Assembly (NCBI GenBank): GCA_030429605.1
Contig: JAUIEV010000005.1
Location: 61,192-125,191 of the forward strand
Length of the DNA: 64,000 nucleotides
Reading direction: 5' to 3'
From: Chlamydiia bacterium
Lineage (GTDB): Bacteria; Chlamydiota; Chlamydiia; Chlamydiales; Simkaniaceae
Part shown: positions 48,212-56,821 of the stretch, in pieces
Position numbering within the stretch: position 1 is the first letter of the stretch
Layout of the letters: the number at the start of each line of letters is the position of its first letter
Translations under genes and position numbers: made by a program
Notes under the pieces: model-generated
What the model was told of the DNA's origin: nothing
Databases searched by the model: none
What the model saw: only the letters and a program-made list of their open reading frames with translations

Positions 48212-49207
48212 TTAGAGGCTTCCTCTACCGATATGCTCTTCTAGAAATTCTCGAATATCCTTCCGAACCTCATCAAAGAAGGATTTCCTCTCTCCTAAAG
48301 TTCCATCAAAATACGGTTCTGGAAGCTTAAGCTTGACTTCTGGGTTGATATATCCGTGGTCCATAAAGCTTATGTGGGTAGCCCCTTTATAATACTTTAC
48401 TTTATGACCAGCAAGAGCAATATGGTCGTCACATCCGGTTTCTTTATGATAATTTCCCCTATCCCCAGACAATAGGAAAAATAAAGGATAACTGCAGTTA
48501 AGCTGAAAGGAAAACCGAGTTGATTCCATTAGTATCAAACATTCTTTTACATCTGTTTGATCCGGCCGTGAAAGTAATGCAGTCCTCGTATCCCTATAAA
48601 ATGAGTCTAAGGTTCTGTTTGACCAGAAAAGCAGAGAGTTAGCACCTGAAGAATGTCCTATAAAGCCTATTCTCTTCAGGTCAATTTTTCCATTGAATAA
48701 CGTCTTTTGTTTTTCCTTTAACCACTCGAAAACAAAAAGCAGATTATCGATCAATTTAGCATTTCTTGAACAGCTGCGACCTTCCCAAAATTTAGGCCCC
48801 TCATGATCTGATTTGAGATCGTGTTGAATAGAAATTACTAAGTAACCGTTGGAGCTCAAGTCTTCGGCAAGAAAGGAATAATCCGTCATTGCAACTGCAC
48901 TTCCATGGTTCAAAAAGACAATAGGAAGATTACTCCCTTCAAGAAGAGAAAGATCCGCTTTTCTGCTGTGAACCTTCACCTTAAGTGGTTCAAATGGACC
49001 AGGTGCTCTATTCTCGAAAATTTTTGGAAAAGTTTCGTGCACACCCATTTGCATAGGAAAATAAATTTGAACAGGAATGAGTCGTCCATTCGGGAATATG
49101 AAATCTTTCCGATATGTATCTTCAAGATCGTACTTTATTGTCCCTACACAATGTCTACCTGTTGGTACGGGAACAACTTCAAAACTCATTATAGGTGCTT
49201 TATTCAT
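48212..49207 (-). CDS. PAF-acetylhydrolase-like alpha/beta hydrolase
   Basis: A 331-residue esterase resembling plasma-type platelet-activating-factor acetylhydrolase (dienelactone hydrolase-like). It has LPIVFLNHGSAVAMTDYSFLAEDLSSNGY (in parts), the nucleophile elbow GFIGHSSGAN with Ser186, and a C-terminal GATHISFMDHG that supplies His. N-terminal PTGRHCVGTIKYDL is also typical of that family. There is no signal peptide. The substrate could be a short-chain ester of a host or bacterial lipid. It stands alone on the minus strand with 126 bp downstream and 207 bp upstream in which I see nothing. Confidence 0.82.
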   Translation of the reverse strand: MNKAPIMSFEVVPVPTGRHCVGTIKYDLEDTYRKDFIFPNGRLIPVQIYFPMQMGVHETFPKIFENRAPGPFEPLKVKVHSRKADLSLLEGSNLPIVFLNHGSAVAMTDYSFLAEDLSSNGYLVISIQHDLKSDHEGPKFWEGRSCSRNAKLIDNLLFVFEWLKEKQKTLFNGKIDLKRIGFIGHSSGANSLLFWSNRTLDSFYRDTRTALLSRPDQTDVKECLILMESTRFSFQLNCSYPLFFLLSGDRGNYHKETGCDDHIALAGHKVKYYKGATHISFMDHGYINPEVKLKLPEPYFDGTLGERKSFFDEVRKDIREFLEEHIGRGSL

Positions 49208-49414
49208 CGATTTTTCTACTCTAATCCTTCAAAATAGTTGGAAATACCTTCATATTACCTCAACCACCAACAGTCTATTCTACTGAAAATTTGGAGAATT
49301 TGTTCAAACATCAAAGCTTATGCTATCTTTAAGGATTTAGACAACAGATCTTTCAACAAATCACAAATGATGATCATGTTCTACCATATTTATAAAGAAA
49401 CTTGAAATCTTCTG

Positions 49415-50584
49415 TTAAAGCTTGGAAGTAGATTCAGTCCAAAGGTTTTCTAGTTCTTCTTTAGGATATGGTTTTTTTTTACTTTCTTCTCTAAGGGTTT
49501 TAAAAAATGCATTCATTCTACAAGCGAGTAGAGCATAACGGCTAACTACCGATGAAAGGTATGGAGTAAGTGTTTCAGGCACTAGTTACGGTGTATTTCC
49601 ATTAGCGTATTCCTTCAAGACCTCTTCTCTTCGCTCTTTTTCAAAGCATCTAGAAACAATCCAATTAGTCAGCGCAGTTGCAACGTAACAACGGTCATAG
49701 TTTTGATGGTTTATGTAAAATTGAAGTTCTTCATTTGAAAGAGAAAACTGCAAACTTGTAGCAAGGCCAAAATCAGAAAAATAGATTTCCTGACCATCTG
49801 TCAAAATATTATGAAAGTGAGCATTAAAATGTAGCATCTCATTTGTATTCATAAAAAATGTTGTTTCTAGGAGTTCCTTTTCGACCATCTCAATAGCTTT
49901 GTCAATTGCAGTGGATCCTTCAGATAGTTTTGTAGTAAGCCATTTATTGAGCGTCATTGGATAGTATTCAATAAATAAAGCAATATAAGCGGAGGCATTA
50001 TGATTTGCTCTAACCCTTTCACCTACTTCAATTGAGCCGTCCCAATATTCAACATAATTTTTCCACTCTCCTTCATCAAGAGGCTCATTTACTTCAGAAG
50101 TATCGAGAATGCGCCAATGATAGACCAATGGAAAATTTTGAGTTTTGTTAGAAAGGACCCAGTTGGTGCTCATCATATGGGCAGATACCTCTCTCCAGAC
50201 ACTAAAGCCTGCAGAACCCACACCATATTGGTAGTAGAGAGGCAATTTAAATAGGTTTACCGTGGAACTTAAATTATCTGGGTTTCCTTCTAATGTATTT
50301 TAAGGTAATTTTTTTACAAATACTCGAATTCCATTTATTTGCAATTTTACCGAAGTTCCATAACCAGAATGTAAAGGTTTCCCTTCTGAAAGTAAGGTTG
50401 AAATTTTTTCATTGGTTAATGCTTCTAGATATTTAGAAAGAGAATGATACTGCGTTTGGCGATTATCATTCTCATTTTTTCCTCCTTGAACAGCCCCAAG
50501 CTGTAAAAGTTCAGCAGAGACGAGGTTGCTGCTTAAAAAAATGAGTCCCAAAAAGCAAGATATAAATTGTAACATTCCAATCAT
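49415..50584 (-). pseudogene. Protein-kinase-like gene interrupted by two in-frame TAA codons
   Basis: One reading frame of 389 codons is continuous except for TAA at 50302-50300 and at 49588-49586. Protein similarity in style runs straight through both. Part 1 has a signal-like start (MIGMLQFISCFLGLIFLSSN), a Gly-rich loop and IRVFVKKLP (ATP Lys). Part 2 has LPLYYQYGVGSAGF, VYHWRIL, then HFNAHFHNILTDG and FSDFGLA, the kinase catalytic and DFG loops. Part 3 has RYALLACRMNAFF and PYPKEELENLW. The catalytic-loop Asp (HxD) is Asn. It is most likely an inactivated kinase-family gene from the island; the absence of frameshifts suggests recent loss or stop readthrough. Confidence 0.75.
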
Positions 50585-50747
50585 ATTGTTTTCAAATCTC
50601 TATAAAGTAACGAAACCAATTATAGATTGTGTATGAAATATCACAAAAATCAATTGGTTCTGAACATCACTTAAACGAACTTGTAAAATAGATTAAACAG
50701 CATTAAAATTTTACAATGACTCTATAATAGGTCAGGAGACATCAGGA

Positions 50748-51545
50748 ATGGATAATACTAATGTAATAAACTCGAAAAAGCATGCATCTTTTGCAGGGAT
50801 CCTTATGGAAGAAGGCAACGTACAGGACCAAACGTACAAGAGTTACGGAAAGTGGTTTGAAAGATTTGAACAAGCGATTAATGTTATATTAGAGTTGTGT
50901 TATCACAATTGCGCCCTTCCCGGTGATCAAGAATCAGATGAGTATCGGTTCATTCTTTTTGTTCTGGATACCTACTATGAAATAGCACTTTCATTCAGAA
51001 GTTGCCGCCTTTTGATGGAAAAAGGGCTTTATCATGATTCGCTGAATTGTTGTAGGTCAATTTTAGAAAATCTCGTGAAATATAAGTATCTTCTTGATCA
51101 TAAGGAGCAAATTATTGCTTACGAGACCGATGGGAAAGATAGCAAAGGAAACAAGATTACTATAAGGACAGCCTTTGAGTACGTTGCAGGAAAAGACTCC
51201 CGGAAAGTAGTCTATCGTTTATTGTCTATGTTTGAGCACAAGAATTTCGGTTCTAGTCTTCCAAGGCTAAACGCTTTACTCAATTTAGAAAAAACGTTTT
51301 CTTTGCTTCCTGAATTCAATACGAATTTAGCTGAAGGAGTAATAAATCACTTACTTTATTTGTTATTTGGATACATCAATTTAGCTGATCGTTTTTTTTC
51401 TTTTAAAACGCCACTTCAAGAAGCGGATTTTTATGAAAGCTACATAGATATAAAGATTTTTTTTGATGAGCAAATTCAAAAGAGAAAAATTAAGTATCCT
51501 GAATCAAAAGAGTGGTGCGAGGTAATGGAAAAGATCATCTATTAA
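50748..51545 (+). CDS. Hypothetical helical protein, DUF5677-like
   Basis: A 265-residue all-helical protein. The central part FRSCRLLMEKGLYHDSL, CCRSILENLVKYKYLL resembles DUF5677-type proteins, found in phage-defence and accessory contexts, but the match is by eye and weak. It has a TATAAT at 50723-50728 as possible -10 and AGGAGA before the ATG. It is A/T-rich, alone in its transcription unit, and located near the right end of the island. Confidence 0.6.
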   Translation: MDNTNVINSKKHASFAGILMEEGNVQDQTYKSYGKWFERFEQAINVILELCYHNCALPGDQESDEYRFILFVLDTYYEIALSFRSCRLLMEKGLYHDSLNCCRSILENLVKYKYLLDHKEQIIAYETDGKDSKGNKITIRTAFEYVAGKDSRKVVYRLLSMFEHKNFGSSLPRLNALLNLEKTFSLLPEFNTNLAEGVINHLLYLLFGYINLADRFFSFKTPLQEADFYESYIDIKIFFDEQIQKRKIKYPESKEWCEVMEKIIY

Positions 51546-51601
51546 TCCTAACCATGCTATTAGCTGATGGAAAAAACAGGTCATCAAAAGAATATTTTCT
51601 T

Positions 51602-51789
51602 TTAGTGAATTTGTAAGCTTTTTGCTACTGTTTTTCGGTTGATTTTGAGTTTGGTGGCGATGTCGTCGTTGGTGAGGCCGAGGGCTTTGAGTTGTTTGAT
51701 TTTTGGGGAGAGAAGGCGGTAGATGGGGGTGGATTCATGGCATGGAATTTTGAGGGTAAGGGGGATGGTTCGAATTGGTTGCAGTCGCG
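51602..51789 (-). pseudogene. Remnant of a recombinase/transposase C-terminal HTH
   Basis: The minus-strand frame ends ...YRLLSPKIKQLKALG, LTNDDIATKLKINRKTVAKSL and a stop. This is a resolvase-type helix-turn-helix (HTH_7-like), as found at the C-terminus of serine recombinases. Upstream the frame runs into the right flanking repeat, so the N-terminal catalytic part is gone. It lies at the inner edge of the island boundary, where an integrase gene would be expected. Confidence 0.5.
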
Positions 51790-51798
51790 TCCGAAAAT

Positions 51799-51825
51799 AA
51801 CACGCCCTTTGGCGTGTTTTTTTTT
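51799..51825 (+). terminator. Rho-independent terminator, right repeat
   Basis: AACACGCC, CTTT, GGCGTGTT, T-run; identical stem to the one after tRNA-Ser. Confidence 0.75.
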
Positions 51826-51881
51826 GGGGGAAAGAGGGAGGGTGAGAACCCGGGTTCGCCCCGTAGCGAAGCGAGCGAGTC

Positions 51882-51897
51882 AATCCCTCCTCTTCCG
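51882..51897 (+). repeat. Candidate attR: third copy of the tRNA-Ser 3' end
   Basis: AATCCCTCCTCTTCCG followed by an A-run, identical to 44040-44055 and 44199-44214. Marks the likely right end of the island. Confidence 0.7.
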
Positions 51898-51909
51898 AAA
51901 AAAAAAAAG

Positions 51910-51935
51910 AGAAGCCATCAGGCTTCTTTTTTTTT
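51910..51935. terminator. Rho-independent terminator between the island and the bio regulator gene
   Basis: AGAAGCC, loop ATCA, GGCTTCT, T-run. It faces the end of the minus-strand regulator gene and may serve both directions. Confidence 0.65.
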
Positions 51936-51960
51936 GAAAGGAATAAACATCTGGAGGGGT

Positions 51961-52755
51961 TTACATATAGCTATACTCGATCTCTTCATTTTTCTTTGGG
52001 CCGATAACGCGCCAATGTAACCTTATAGAGTGCTGATCAAAGTCAACTTTTCCAAAGTATGCATCACCTTCACATAAATGTGAGTCAACAGATGAGAGGG
52101 ATTGGGCCGAGGAGGGTGCCAGGTGAAAGAGGAAGACAGGATTGTCTATTCCACGGCGTAAATGCTCAAGAGAAACCACTCCAGACACTCTATCTAGTGT
52201 CCAGCGGAATATATTTGTAAAACTCATTTCCTGGTTGTCTGTACTTTTCCAAATGCCTTTTTCGTTAAATACAAGAACATGCGAACCTGTTTTTTCTACG
52301 TGGATGTCTCCGGTTCCTCGTCCGTTCCAACCTGAGTTTACCTTGGACTTAGAGTGAGCGTGAAAAGAGAGTCTTTTCACTGTGGAGAGTGTTTCCCAAA
52401 ATCCTAAGAGGGTATGAAGGCTTTTCATTGTATTGTTGTGTCGAAAGCCTCGGATATCATTTCCTAAATAGTAGAGCTTCTTTTCGTTGGAAGGAAGGAG
52501 CGTATATGCTTTTTTAAGCAGTTGCTCCAGTTCTGAAAGTAGGGGGAATCCCTGATTGAATCGGTAGATGCGTGTTTTTCCTTCATACTGACTGTTGAGC
52601 AATCCGCCTTTTTCTAAGCGAATGAGAACTTTTTGGAGTGGTGTAAGCGGTGTGTCAAAAATGCGGTGTAATTGAGCTCCATAACATCTTCCATTCACAA
52701 AGAGAAAAATGAGGATTTTTTCTACGTTTTTATTTCCAAACAGCACGTCAAACAT
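51961..52755 (-). CDS. Winged-helix / DUF6314-like protein, candidate biotin-operon regulator
   Basis: A 264-residue protein. Residues 1-70 look like an ArsR/MarR-type winged helix (KILIFLFVNGRCYG, LTPLQKVLIRLEKGGLL, EGKTRIYRFN as the wing). Residues 105-264 resemble DUF6314: GWNGRGTGDI, RWTLDR, HLCEGDAYFGKV and WRVIGPKKNEEIEYSY. DUF6314 has a small-ligand barrel look, suited to sensing. It is divergent from bioB; the 186-bp spacer has two copies of one bipartite site, one of them 10 bp upstream of this ATG. That arrangement suggests an autoregulated repressor of biotin synthesis. The ATG at 52755 has GAGG about 13 nt upstream; an upstream TTG is also possible. DNA binding is inference. Confidence 0.65.
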   Translation of the reverse strand: MFDVLFGNKNVEKILIFLFVNGRCYGAQLHRIFDTPLTPLQKVLIRLEKGGLLNSQYEGKTRIYRFNQGFPLLSELEQLLKKAYTLLPSNEKKLYYLGNDIRGFRHNNTMKSLHTLLGFWETLSTVKRLSFHAHSKSKVNSGWNGRGTGDIHVEKTGSHVLVFNEKGIWKSTDNQEMSFTNIFRWTLDRVSGVVSLEHLRRGIDNPVFLFHLAPSSAQSLSSVDSHLCEGDAYFGKVDFDQHSIRLHWRVIGPKKNEEIEYSYM

Positions 52756-52765
52756 ACAAAAAAAC

Positions 52766-52789
52766 AAACCTCATTTTAGTTTACATAAA
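52766..52789 (+). promoter_or_regulatory. Candidate operator 1 (bio regulator side)
   Basis: AAACCTCA (52766-52773), 5 nt, GTTTACATAAA (52779-52789). It is embedded in the near-perfect dyad AGTTTA-CA-TAAACT (52778-52791). The same 24-bp layout occurs in opposite orientation at 52847-52870; only the 5-nt spacer differs. Confidence 0.65.
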
Positions 52790-52846
52790 CTAATTTCGAA
52801 CATTCAGTCTTGCAGAAGAGTTGAGTATTATTTGGCTTAATACAAA

Positions 52847-52870
52847 TTTATGTAAACCTTTTTGAGGTTT
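52847..52870 (-). promoter_or_regulatory. Candidate operator 2 (bioB side)
   Basis: Read on the minus strand: AAACCTCA, 5 nt, GTTTACATAAA, identical in both blocks to operator 1. It ends 71 bp before the bioB ATG, where it could cover the promoter. The GGTTTACAT part recalls the GGTTTACAA half-site of the BirA operator, perhaps by chance. Confidence 0.65.
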
Positions 52871-52941
52871 ATACGAATAAAATCGAGGTTGATATCTAAG
52901 AAAATTGCTCCGTACACTCGTGCGAAAAAACTGAGGAAATT

Positions 52942-53904
52942 ATGACCATTCGATCAGATTGGACAGCTCGTGAAGTTCAGGAAGTGCATTCCACACCTCT
53001 TCTTGAGTTGATCGTGAAAGCAATGGGTATCCACAGAAAATACCATGCAGTTGGCGAGATCCAGGTTTGCCATTTAATCTCCATCAAGACAGGTGGATGC
53101 TCCGAAGACTGTAAATACTGCGCTCAATCGTCTCGATACCAAACGAGTGTTAAAGCAGAACCCATGATGACGTATGAAGAGGTCATTGCTGGTGCAAAAA
53201 AAGCGATAGCACGAGGAGCGACACGAGTGTGTCTTGGAGCTGCATGGAGGGGTGTTCGAAAGAGCAGACAATTTGATGAAACCCTACGAATGATTCAGGG
53301 GATTGCTGATTTAGGTGTGGAAGTTTGTTGCACGCTGGGGCTTTTACGTGAGGATCAGGCGAAGAAGCTGAAACAGGCAGGGCTCTATGCCTACAATCAC
53401 AATTTGGATTCATCAGAGCGGTTTTATAATACAATTATTACTACACGTTCATATCAAGACCGGCTTAATACGCTTGATATTGTGGAAAAGTCTGGGATGA
53501 GTGTGTGCTGTGGTGGGATTATTGGTATGGGGGAAACAGGAGAAGATCGACTACAGCTTCTTCTTACATTGTCGAAGAGAAACCCCCATCCGGAATCCGT
53601 GCCTATCAATCTGCTCAGTCCCATTCCCGGAACTCCACTTGAGAATCAGCCCAAACTCTCATCCTGGGAACTGATTAGAATGGTTGCTACAGCAAGAATC
53701 CTTATGCCTCAATCGATGATCCGTCTTTCTGCAGGACGAATTGACCTCTCTTTTCAAGAACAGGCCCTGTGCTTTCTCTCAGGAGCAAATTCCATTTTTG
53801 CTGGGGAAAAGTTACTCACGGTTGGAAATACTTCCATAGATTCAGATGAAGACATGTTTACCCTTTTAGGACTCCAGAAACGGCGAGCGTATGCGTATGA
53901 ATAA
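52942..53904 (+). CDS. bioB: Biotin synthase BioB
   Basis: A 320-residue radical-SAM enzyme inserting sulfur into dethiobiotin. The 4Fe-4S motif [10 protein letters not shown] has Cys53, Cys57 and Cys60. [12 protein letters not shown], the [11 protein letters not shown] segment and the late SAGRID supply ligands for the second (2Fe-2S) cluster. GAGGAAA precedes the ATG. First gene of bioB-bioF-bioD-bioA; its end overlaps bioF by 14 bp. This gene order also occurs in some Chlamydia species, which keep biotin synthesis while C. trachomatis does not. Confidence 0.96.
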   Translation: MTIRSDWTAREVQEVHSTPLLELIVKAMGIHRKYHAVGEIQVCHLISIKTGGCSEDCKYCAQSSRYQTSVKAEPMMTYEEVIAGAKKAIARGATRVCLGAAWRGVRKSRQFDETLRMIQGIADLGVEVCCTLGLLREDQAKKLKQAGLYAYNHNLDSSERFYNTIITTRSYQDRLNTLDIVEKSGMSVCCGGIIGMGETGEDRLQLLLTLSKRNPHPESVPINLLSPIPGTPLENQPKLSSWELIRMVATARILMPQSMIRLSAGRIDLSFQEQALCFLSGANSIFAGEKLLTVGNTSIDSDEDMFTLLGLQKRRAYAYE

Positions 53905-54970
53905 ACTCCTATGTAAGCGTAAACTACACGGAAATTTTCGGTGTTTAGAGCAGAAAGAAGAGCGTATTGATTTTGCTTCCAATGACTATCTAGGACTTGC
54001 AAGATCGCAGCAGCTGAAACAAGCGCTTTTCTTGGAATGGCAATCTTTAGACCGAATTGGTGCGACAGGATCTCGCCTTCTGACAGGAAATAGCGGCTAT
54101 GTGGAAGTGCTTGAAGCACGGATTGCTGCGTTTCACGGATTTGAGGCAGGACTTATCTTCAACTCTGGGTACATGGCAAACGTTGGGTTACTCAGCACCA
54201 TAACAGAGGATGAAGACATCCTTCTTTTTGATAGTCATATTCATGCCTCCACGCTTGAAGGTATTCATCTAGCAAAAGCCAAGGCGTATCCTTTTAGGCA
54301 CAACGACCTGAATCATTTGGAAAAGAGATTGAAACAACGTACGTGCCAAGCAACTATCTATGTTTGCATTGAATCTATCTATTCGACAGATGGCTCCATT
54401 GCTCCTCTTGCTGAAATTTTTACTCTTTGTGAAAAATATCATGCCCACTTGATCGTAGATGAGGCTCATGCAGTAGGACTCTTTGGGAAAGAAGGGCGCG
54501 GGCTTGTTTTTGAAGCAGGCCTTTCTGGACAAATTTTTGCTCAAATTGTCACGTTTAGCAAAGCGCTTGGAGCTTTTGGAGCCATTGTATTAGGAGGTCA
54601 TTCTCTTAAAGAGGTGCTGGTTAACTTCTCAAAGCCTTTCATCTACACAACAGCGCTTCCTTTTTCTGTATTAGCTGCTATCAAATGCAGTTATGACCTC
54701 TTTCCATGCCTAGAAAAGGAAAGGACTCAATTAAAAGCGCTTATTTCTTGTGGAATGTACTCGTATACCCATATTCAACCGTTTCCTGTTTTACATCCTC
54801 AGCTGGCAAGAAGTGTAGTAGAACAAATGAAAAAAGAAGGTATCGATATTCGTGCACTTTTTAGCCCAACAGTCCAAAGGGGAAAGGAGATCATACGAGT
54901 AACGCTTCATGCATTTAATTCAAAACATGAACTCGCGTATTTACTTCAACGCCTGGAGAGATATGGTTAA
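53891..54970 (+). CDS. bioF: 8-Amino-7-oxononanoate synthase BioF
   Basis: A 359-residue PLP enzyme of the alpha-oxoamine synthase family that condenses pimeloyl-thioester with alanine. [33 protein letters not shown] and the PLP lysine in [12 protein letters not shown] are all present. It may start at 53891 or at the next ATG two codons later. It overlaps bioB (14 bp) and bioD (8 bp). Slightly shorter than E. coli BioF (384). Confidence 0.95.
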   Translation: MRMNKLLCKRKLHGNFRCLEQKEERIDFASNDYLGLARSQQLKQALFLEWQSLDRIGATGSRLLTGNSGYVEVLEARIAAFHGFEAGLIFNSGYMANVGLLSTITEDEDILLFDSHIHASTLEGIHLAKAKAYPFRHNDLNHLEKRLKQRTCQATIYVCIESIYSTDGSIAPLAEIFTLCEKYHAHLIVDEAHAVGLFGKEGRGLVFEAGLSGQIFAQIVTFSKALGAFGAIVLGGHSLKEVLVNFSKPFIYTTALPFSVLAAIKCSYDLFPCLEKERTQLKALISCGMYSYTHIQPFPVLHPQLARSVVEQMKKEGIDIRALFSPTVQRGKEIIRVTLHAFNSKHELAYLLQRLERYG

Positions 54971-55586
54971 TTATATTGTTGCTGGAATTGATACAGATGT
55001 TGGAAAGACGGTTGTTTCAGCGATTATCACTACTCTTGTTGATGGAGACTATTGGAAACCAATTCAAAGCGGTGATGTCGATCCGGATTCAGACGTAGTT
55101 TCAAAGCTCCTTTCGCCAAGGCACATCATTCACCCTTCAGCGTACTCATTTAAAGCACCTCTCTCTCCTCATCACGCTGCGCGATTAGAAAACAGGACAG
55201 TTGAGCTGAACAAAATTACTCCTCCTGTTTCACACCGCCCACTGATCACTGAGATGGCAGGGGGGATATTTGTCCCACTCTCAGAAAACCTTCTTAGTAT
55301 CGATCTTTTTGCAGCATGGGAAGCAAAATGGATCCTTGTCTCAAAACACTACCTTGGAAGCATTAATCACACACTCCTCACGATTGAAGCGCTCAAAATA
55401 AGGGAGGTTCCTCTATTAGGACTTATATTTAACGGAGAGCCCAATCCAGATAGTGAACGTGCCATTCTGAACTTTTCCAACACGCGTGCTTTAGGTAGGG
55501 TTTTGCCAGAAAAAAGAATAGATTTATCCACAATTGAGAGGTACGCGAAACAATGGCAGCAATCTGGCATCCATTTACTCAAATGA
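54963..55586 (+). CDS. bioD: Dethiobiotin synthetase BioD
   Basis: A 207-residue ATP-dependent carboxylase closing the ureido ring of dethiobiotin from DAPA. The P-loop is GIDTDVGKTVV, WKPIQSGD binds substrate, and EMAGGIFVPLS is the conserved third motif. The frame is open 18 codons further upstream inside bio[17 protein letters not shown] gives the family N-terminus, so the ATG at 54963 is used. It overlaps bioA by 34 bp. Confidence 0.94.
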   Translation: MVNYIVAGIDTDVGKTVVSAIITTLVDGDYWKPIQSGDVDPDSDVVSKLLSPRHIIHPSAYSFKAPLSPHHAARLENRTVELNKITPPVSHRPLITEMAGGIFVPLSENLLSIDLFAAWEAKWILVSKHYLGSINHTLLTIEALKIREVPLLGLIFNGEPNPDSERAILNFSNTRALGRVLPEKRIDLSTIERYAKQWQQSGIHLLK

Positions 55587-56794
55587 AAACAGCACAAGCT
55601 CCTATTGAAATTACGAGGGGAAAAGGTGCATATTTACTGACGCGTGATGGCACGAGCTATCTGGATGCCATTTCTTCTTGGTGGGTTAACCTGCATGGAC
55701 ACGCACACCCATATATTGCAAAAAAAATTGCAGACCAAGCATCAGAGCTTGAGCATGTCATTTTTGCAGGTTTCACCCATCCTCCTGCCAGAGAATTAAC
55801 GGATCGACTCCTCCCTTTATTGCCAGGAAAAATGGGAAAGCTTTTTTATTCAGATAATGGATCGACTGCTGTAGAAGTGGGTCTGAAAATAGCCCTTCAG
55901 TACTGGCATAACAAAAAGAAAAATAAAACAAAAATTGTGAGCTTCAAAGGAGGGTATCATGGAGATACGTTTGGCACTATGTCAGCCTCAGGAAAAACAC
56001 CATTTAACCGTCCTTTTTGGAACCATCTGTTTGAGGTCATAACAATTACACCACCAAGTAGAGTCCTTGAAGAGAAGTGTGTTGAGGAACTGGAAGCTGC
56101 TGTTGCCACGTCAAACATAGCCTGTTTTTTATTTGAACCCTTGATTCAAGGAGCGTCTGGGATGGTAGTCCATTGCCCCAAAACCTTAAGCCATCTTCTT
56201 CGAATCTGCCGAGAACACGAAATTATCACGATCGCAGATGAAGTGATGACTGGGTTCGGGAGGACAGGGTCCCTTTTCGCAAGCGAAATACTTGATGTGC
56301 AGCCTGATATTTTGTGCCTTTCTAAAGGGATTACGGGAGGATTTCTTCCTTTGGGAGCGACTGCCTGCACAGAGGAAATTTATCAAGCGTTCCACTCTGA
56401 AGAGAAACAAAAGGCTTTTTTACATGGACATTCCTACACCGCAAACCCAATTTCCTGCGCGAGTGCACTAGCGAGTCTTGACCTTTTACTAGCACAAGAG
56501 TGTACGAAGCAAAGAACAATGATCTCACGTTCACATGCCGATTTTGTTAAGCAATGGAAAAATCATCCCAGGCTTACACGGTGTGAGTCTCTAGGAACGA
56601 TATTAGCTATAGAATACAAAGATGGCAATTCTACCTATTTTTCAACACTGAGCAACGAGCTGTATCACTTTTTCATTAACCAGAAGATCTTGTTACGGCC
56701 ACTTGGAAACGTTCTCTATGTGCTTCCTCCGTATTGCATCACACAAGAAGAGCTCACGCTGATCTATGACACAATTGCACTCACGTTTGAATAA
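55553..56794 (+). CDS. bioA: DAPA aminotransferase BioA
   Basis: A 413-residue class III aminotransferase moving the amino group of SAM to 7-keto-8-aminopelargonate. It starts IWHPFTQM as BioA proteins do. It has SSWWVNLHGHAHP, YSDNGSTAVEVGLK, GGYHGDTFGTMS, the cofactor Asp in IADEVMTGFGRTG and the PLP Lys in LCLSKGITGG. Last gene of the operon. No bioC or bioH is here, so the source of the pimeloyl precursor must be elsewhere. It ends 27 bp before the convergent unknown gene. Confidence 0.95.
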   Translation: MAAIWHPFTQMKTAQAPIEITRGKGAYLLTRDGTSYLDAISSWWVNLHGHAHPYIAKKIADQASELEHVIFAGFTHPPARELTDRLLPLLPGKMGKLFYSDNGSTAVEVGLKIALQYWHNKKKNKTKIVSFKGGYHGDTFGTMSASGKTPFNRPFWNHLFEVITITPPSRVLEEKCVEELEAAVATSNIACFLFEPLIQGASGMVVHCPKTLSHLLRICREHEIITIADEVMTGFGRTGSLFASEILDVQPDILCLSKGITGGFLPLGATACTEEIYQAFHSEEKQKAFLHGHSYTANPISCASALASLDLLLAQECTKQRTMISRSHADFVKQWKNHPRLTRCESLGTILAIEYKDGNSTYFSTLSNELYHFFINQKILLRPLGNVLYVLPPYCITQEELTLIYDTIALTFE

Positions 56795-56821
56795 AACAGA
56801 TGAGGGGAAAAGACACACTCT

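Larger units (their letters stand above)
44215..51897. mobile_element. Putative tRNA-Ser-associated genomic island, no intact integrase
   Basis: A 7.7-kb block bounded by 16-bp tRNA-tail repeats within about 150-200 bp longer direct repeats. Contents differ in character from the conserved genes on either side: small-molecule kinases, an SDR, an esterase, a broken kinase-like gene and unknowns, on both strands with loose spacing. The only recombination-type trace is an HTH remnant at the right end. The copy between 44056 and 44198 may be a scar of a second event at the same site. Integration is inferred from the repeats; alternatively a dispersed extragenic repeat inserted twice. Confidence 0.6.
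51790..51935 (+). repeat. Right copy of island-flanking direct repeat
   Basis: Same order as the left copy: TCCG, terminator (51799-51825), palindrome GAACCCGGGTTC (51846-51857), GCGAAGCGAGCGAG, tRNA-Ser tail and second terminator. It lacks the 54-bp insert. Near-identity over about 140 bp allows recombination with the left copy and excision of the block. Confidence 0.85.

Noticed and set aside
51602..51883. A 93-codon minus-strand gene across the right repeat
   Set aside because: Only the last 40 codons look like protein (HTH); the first half is translated repeat and terminator, so treated as remnant.
52847..52870. Calling operator 2 a BirA box
   Set aside because: GGTTTACAT resembles one BirA half-site, but the partner half-site at 14-16 bp spacing is missing, and the shared bipartite layout with operator 1 fits a different protein better.
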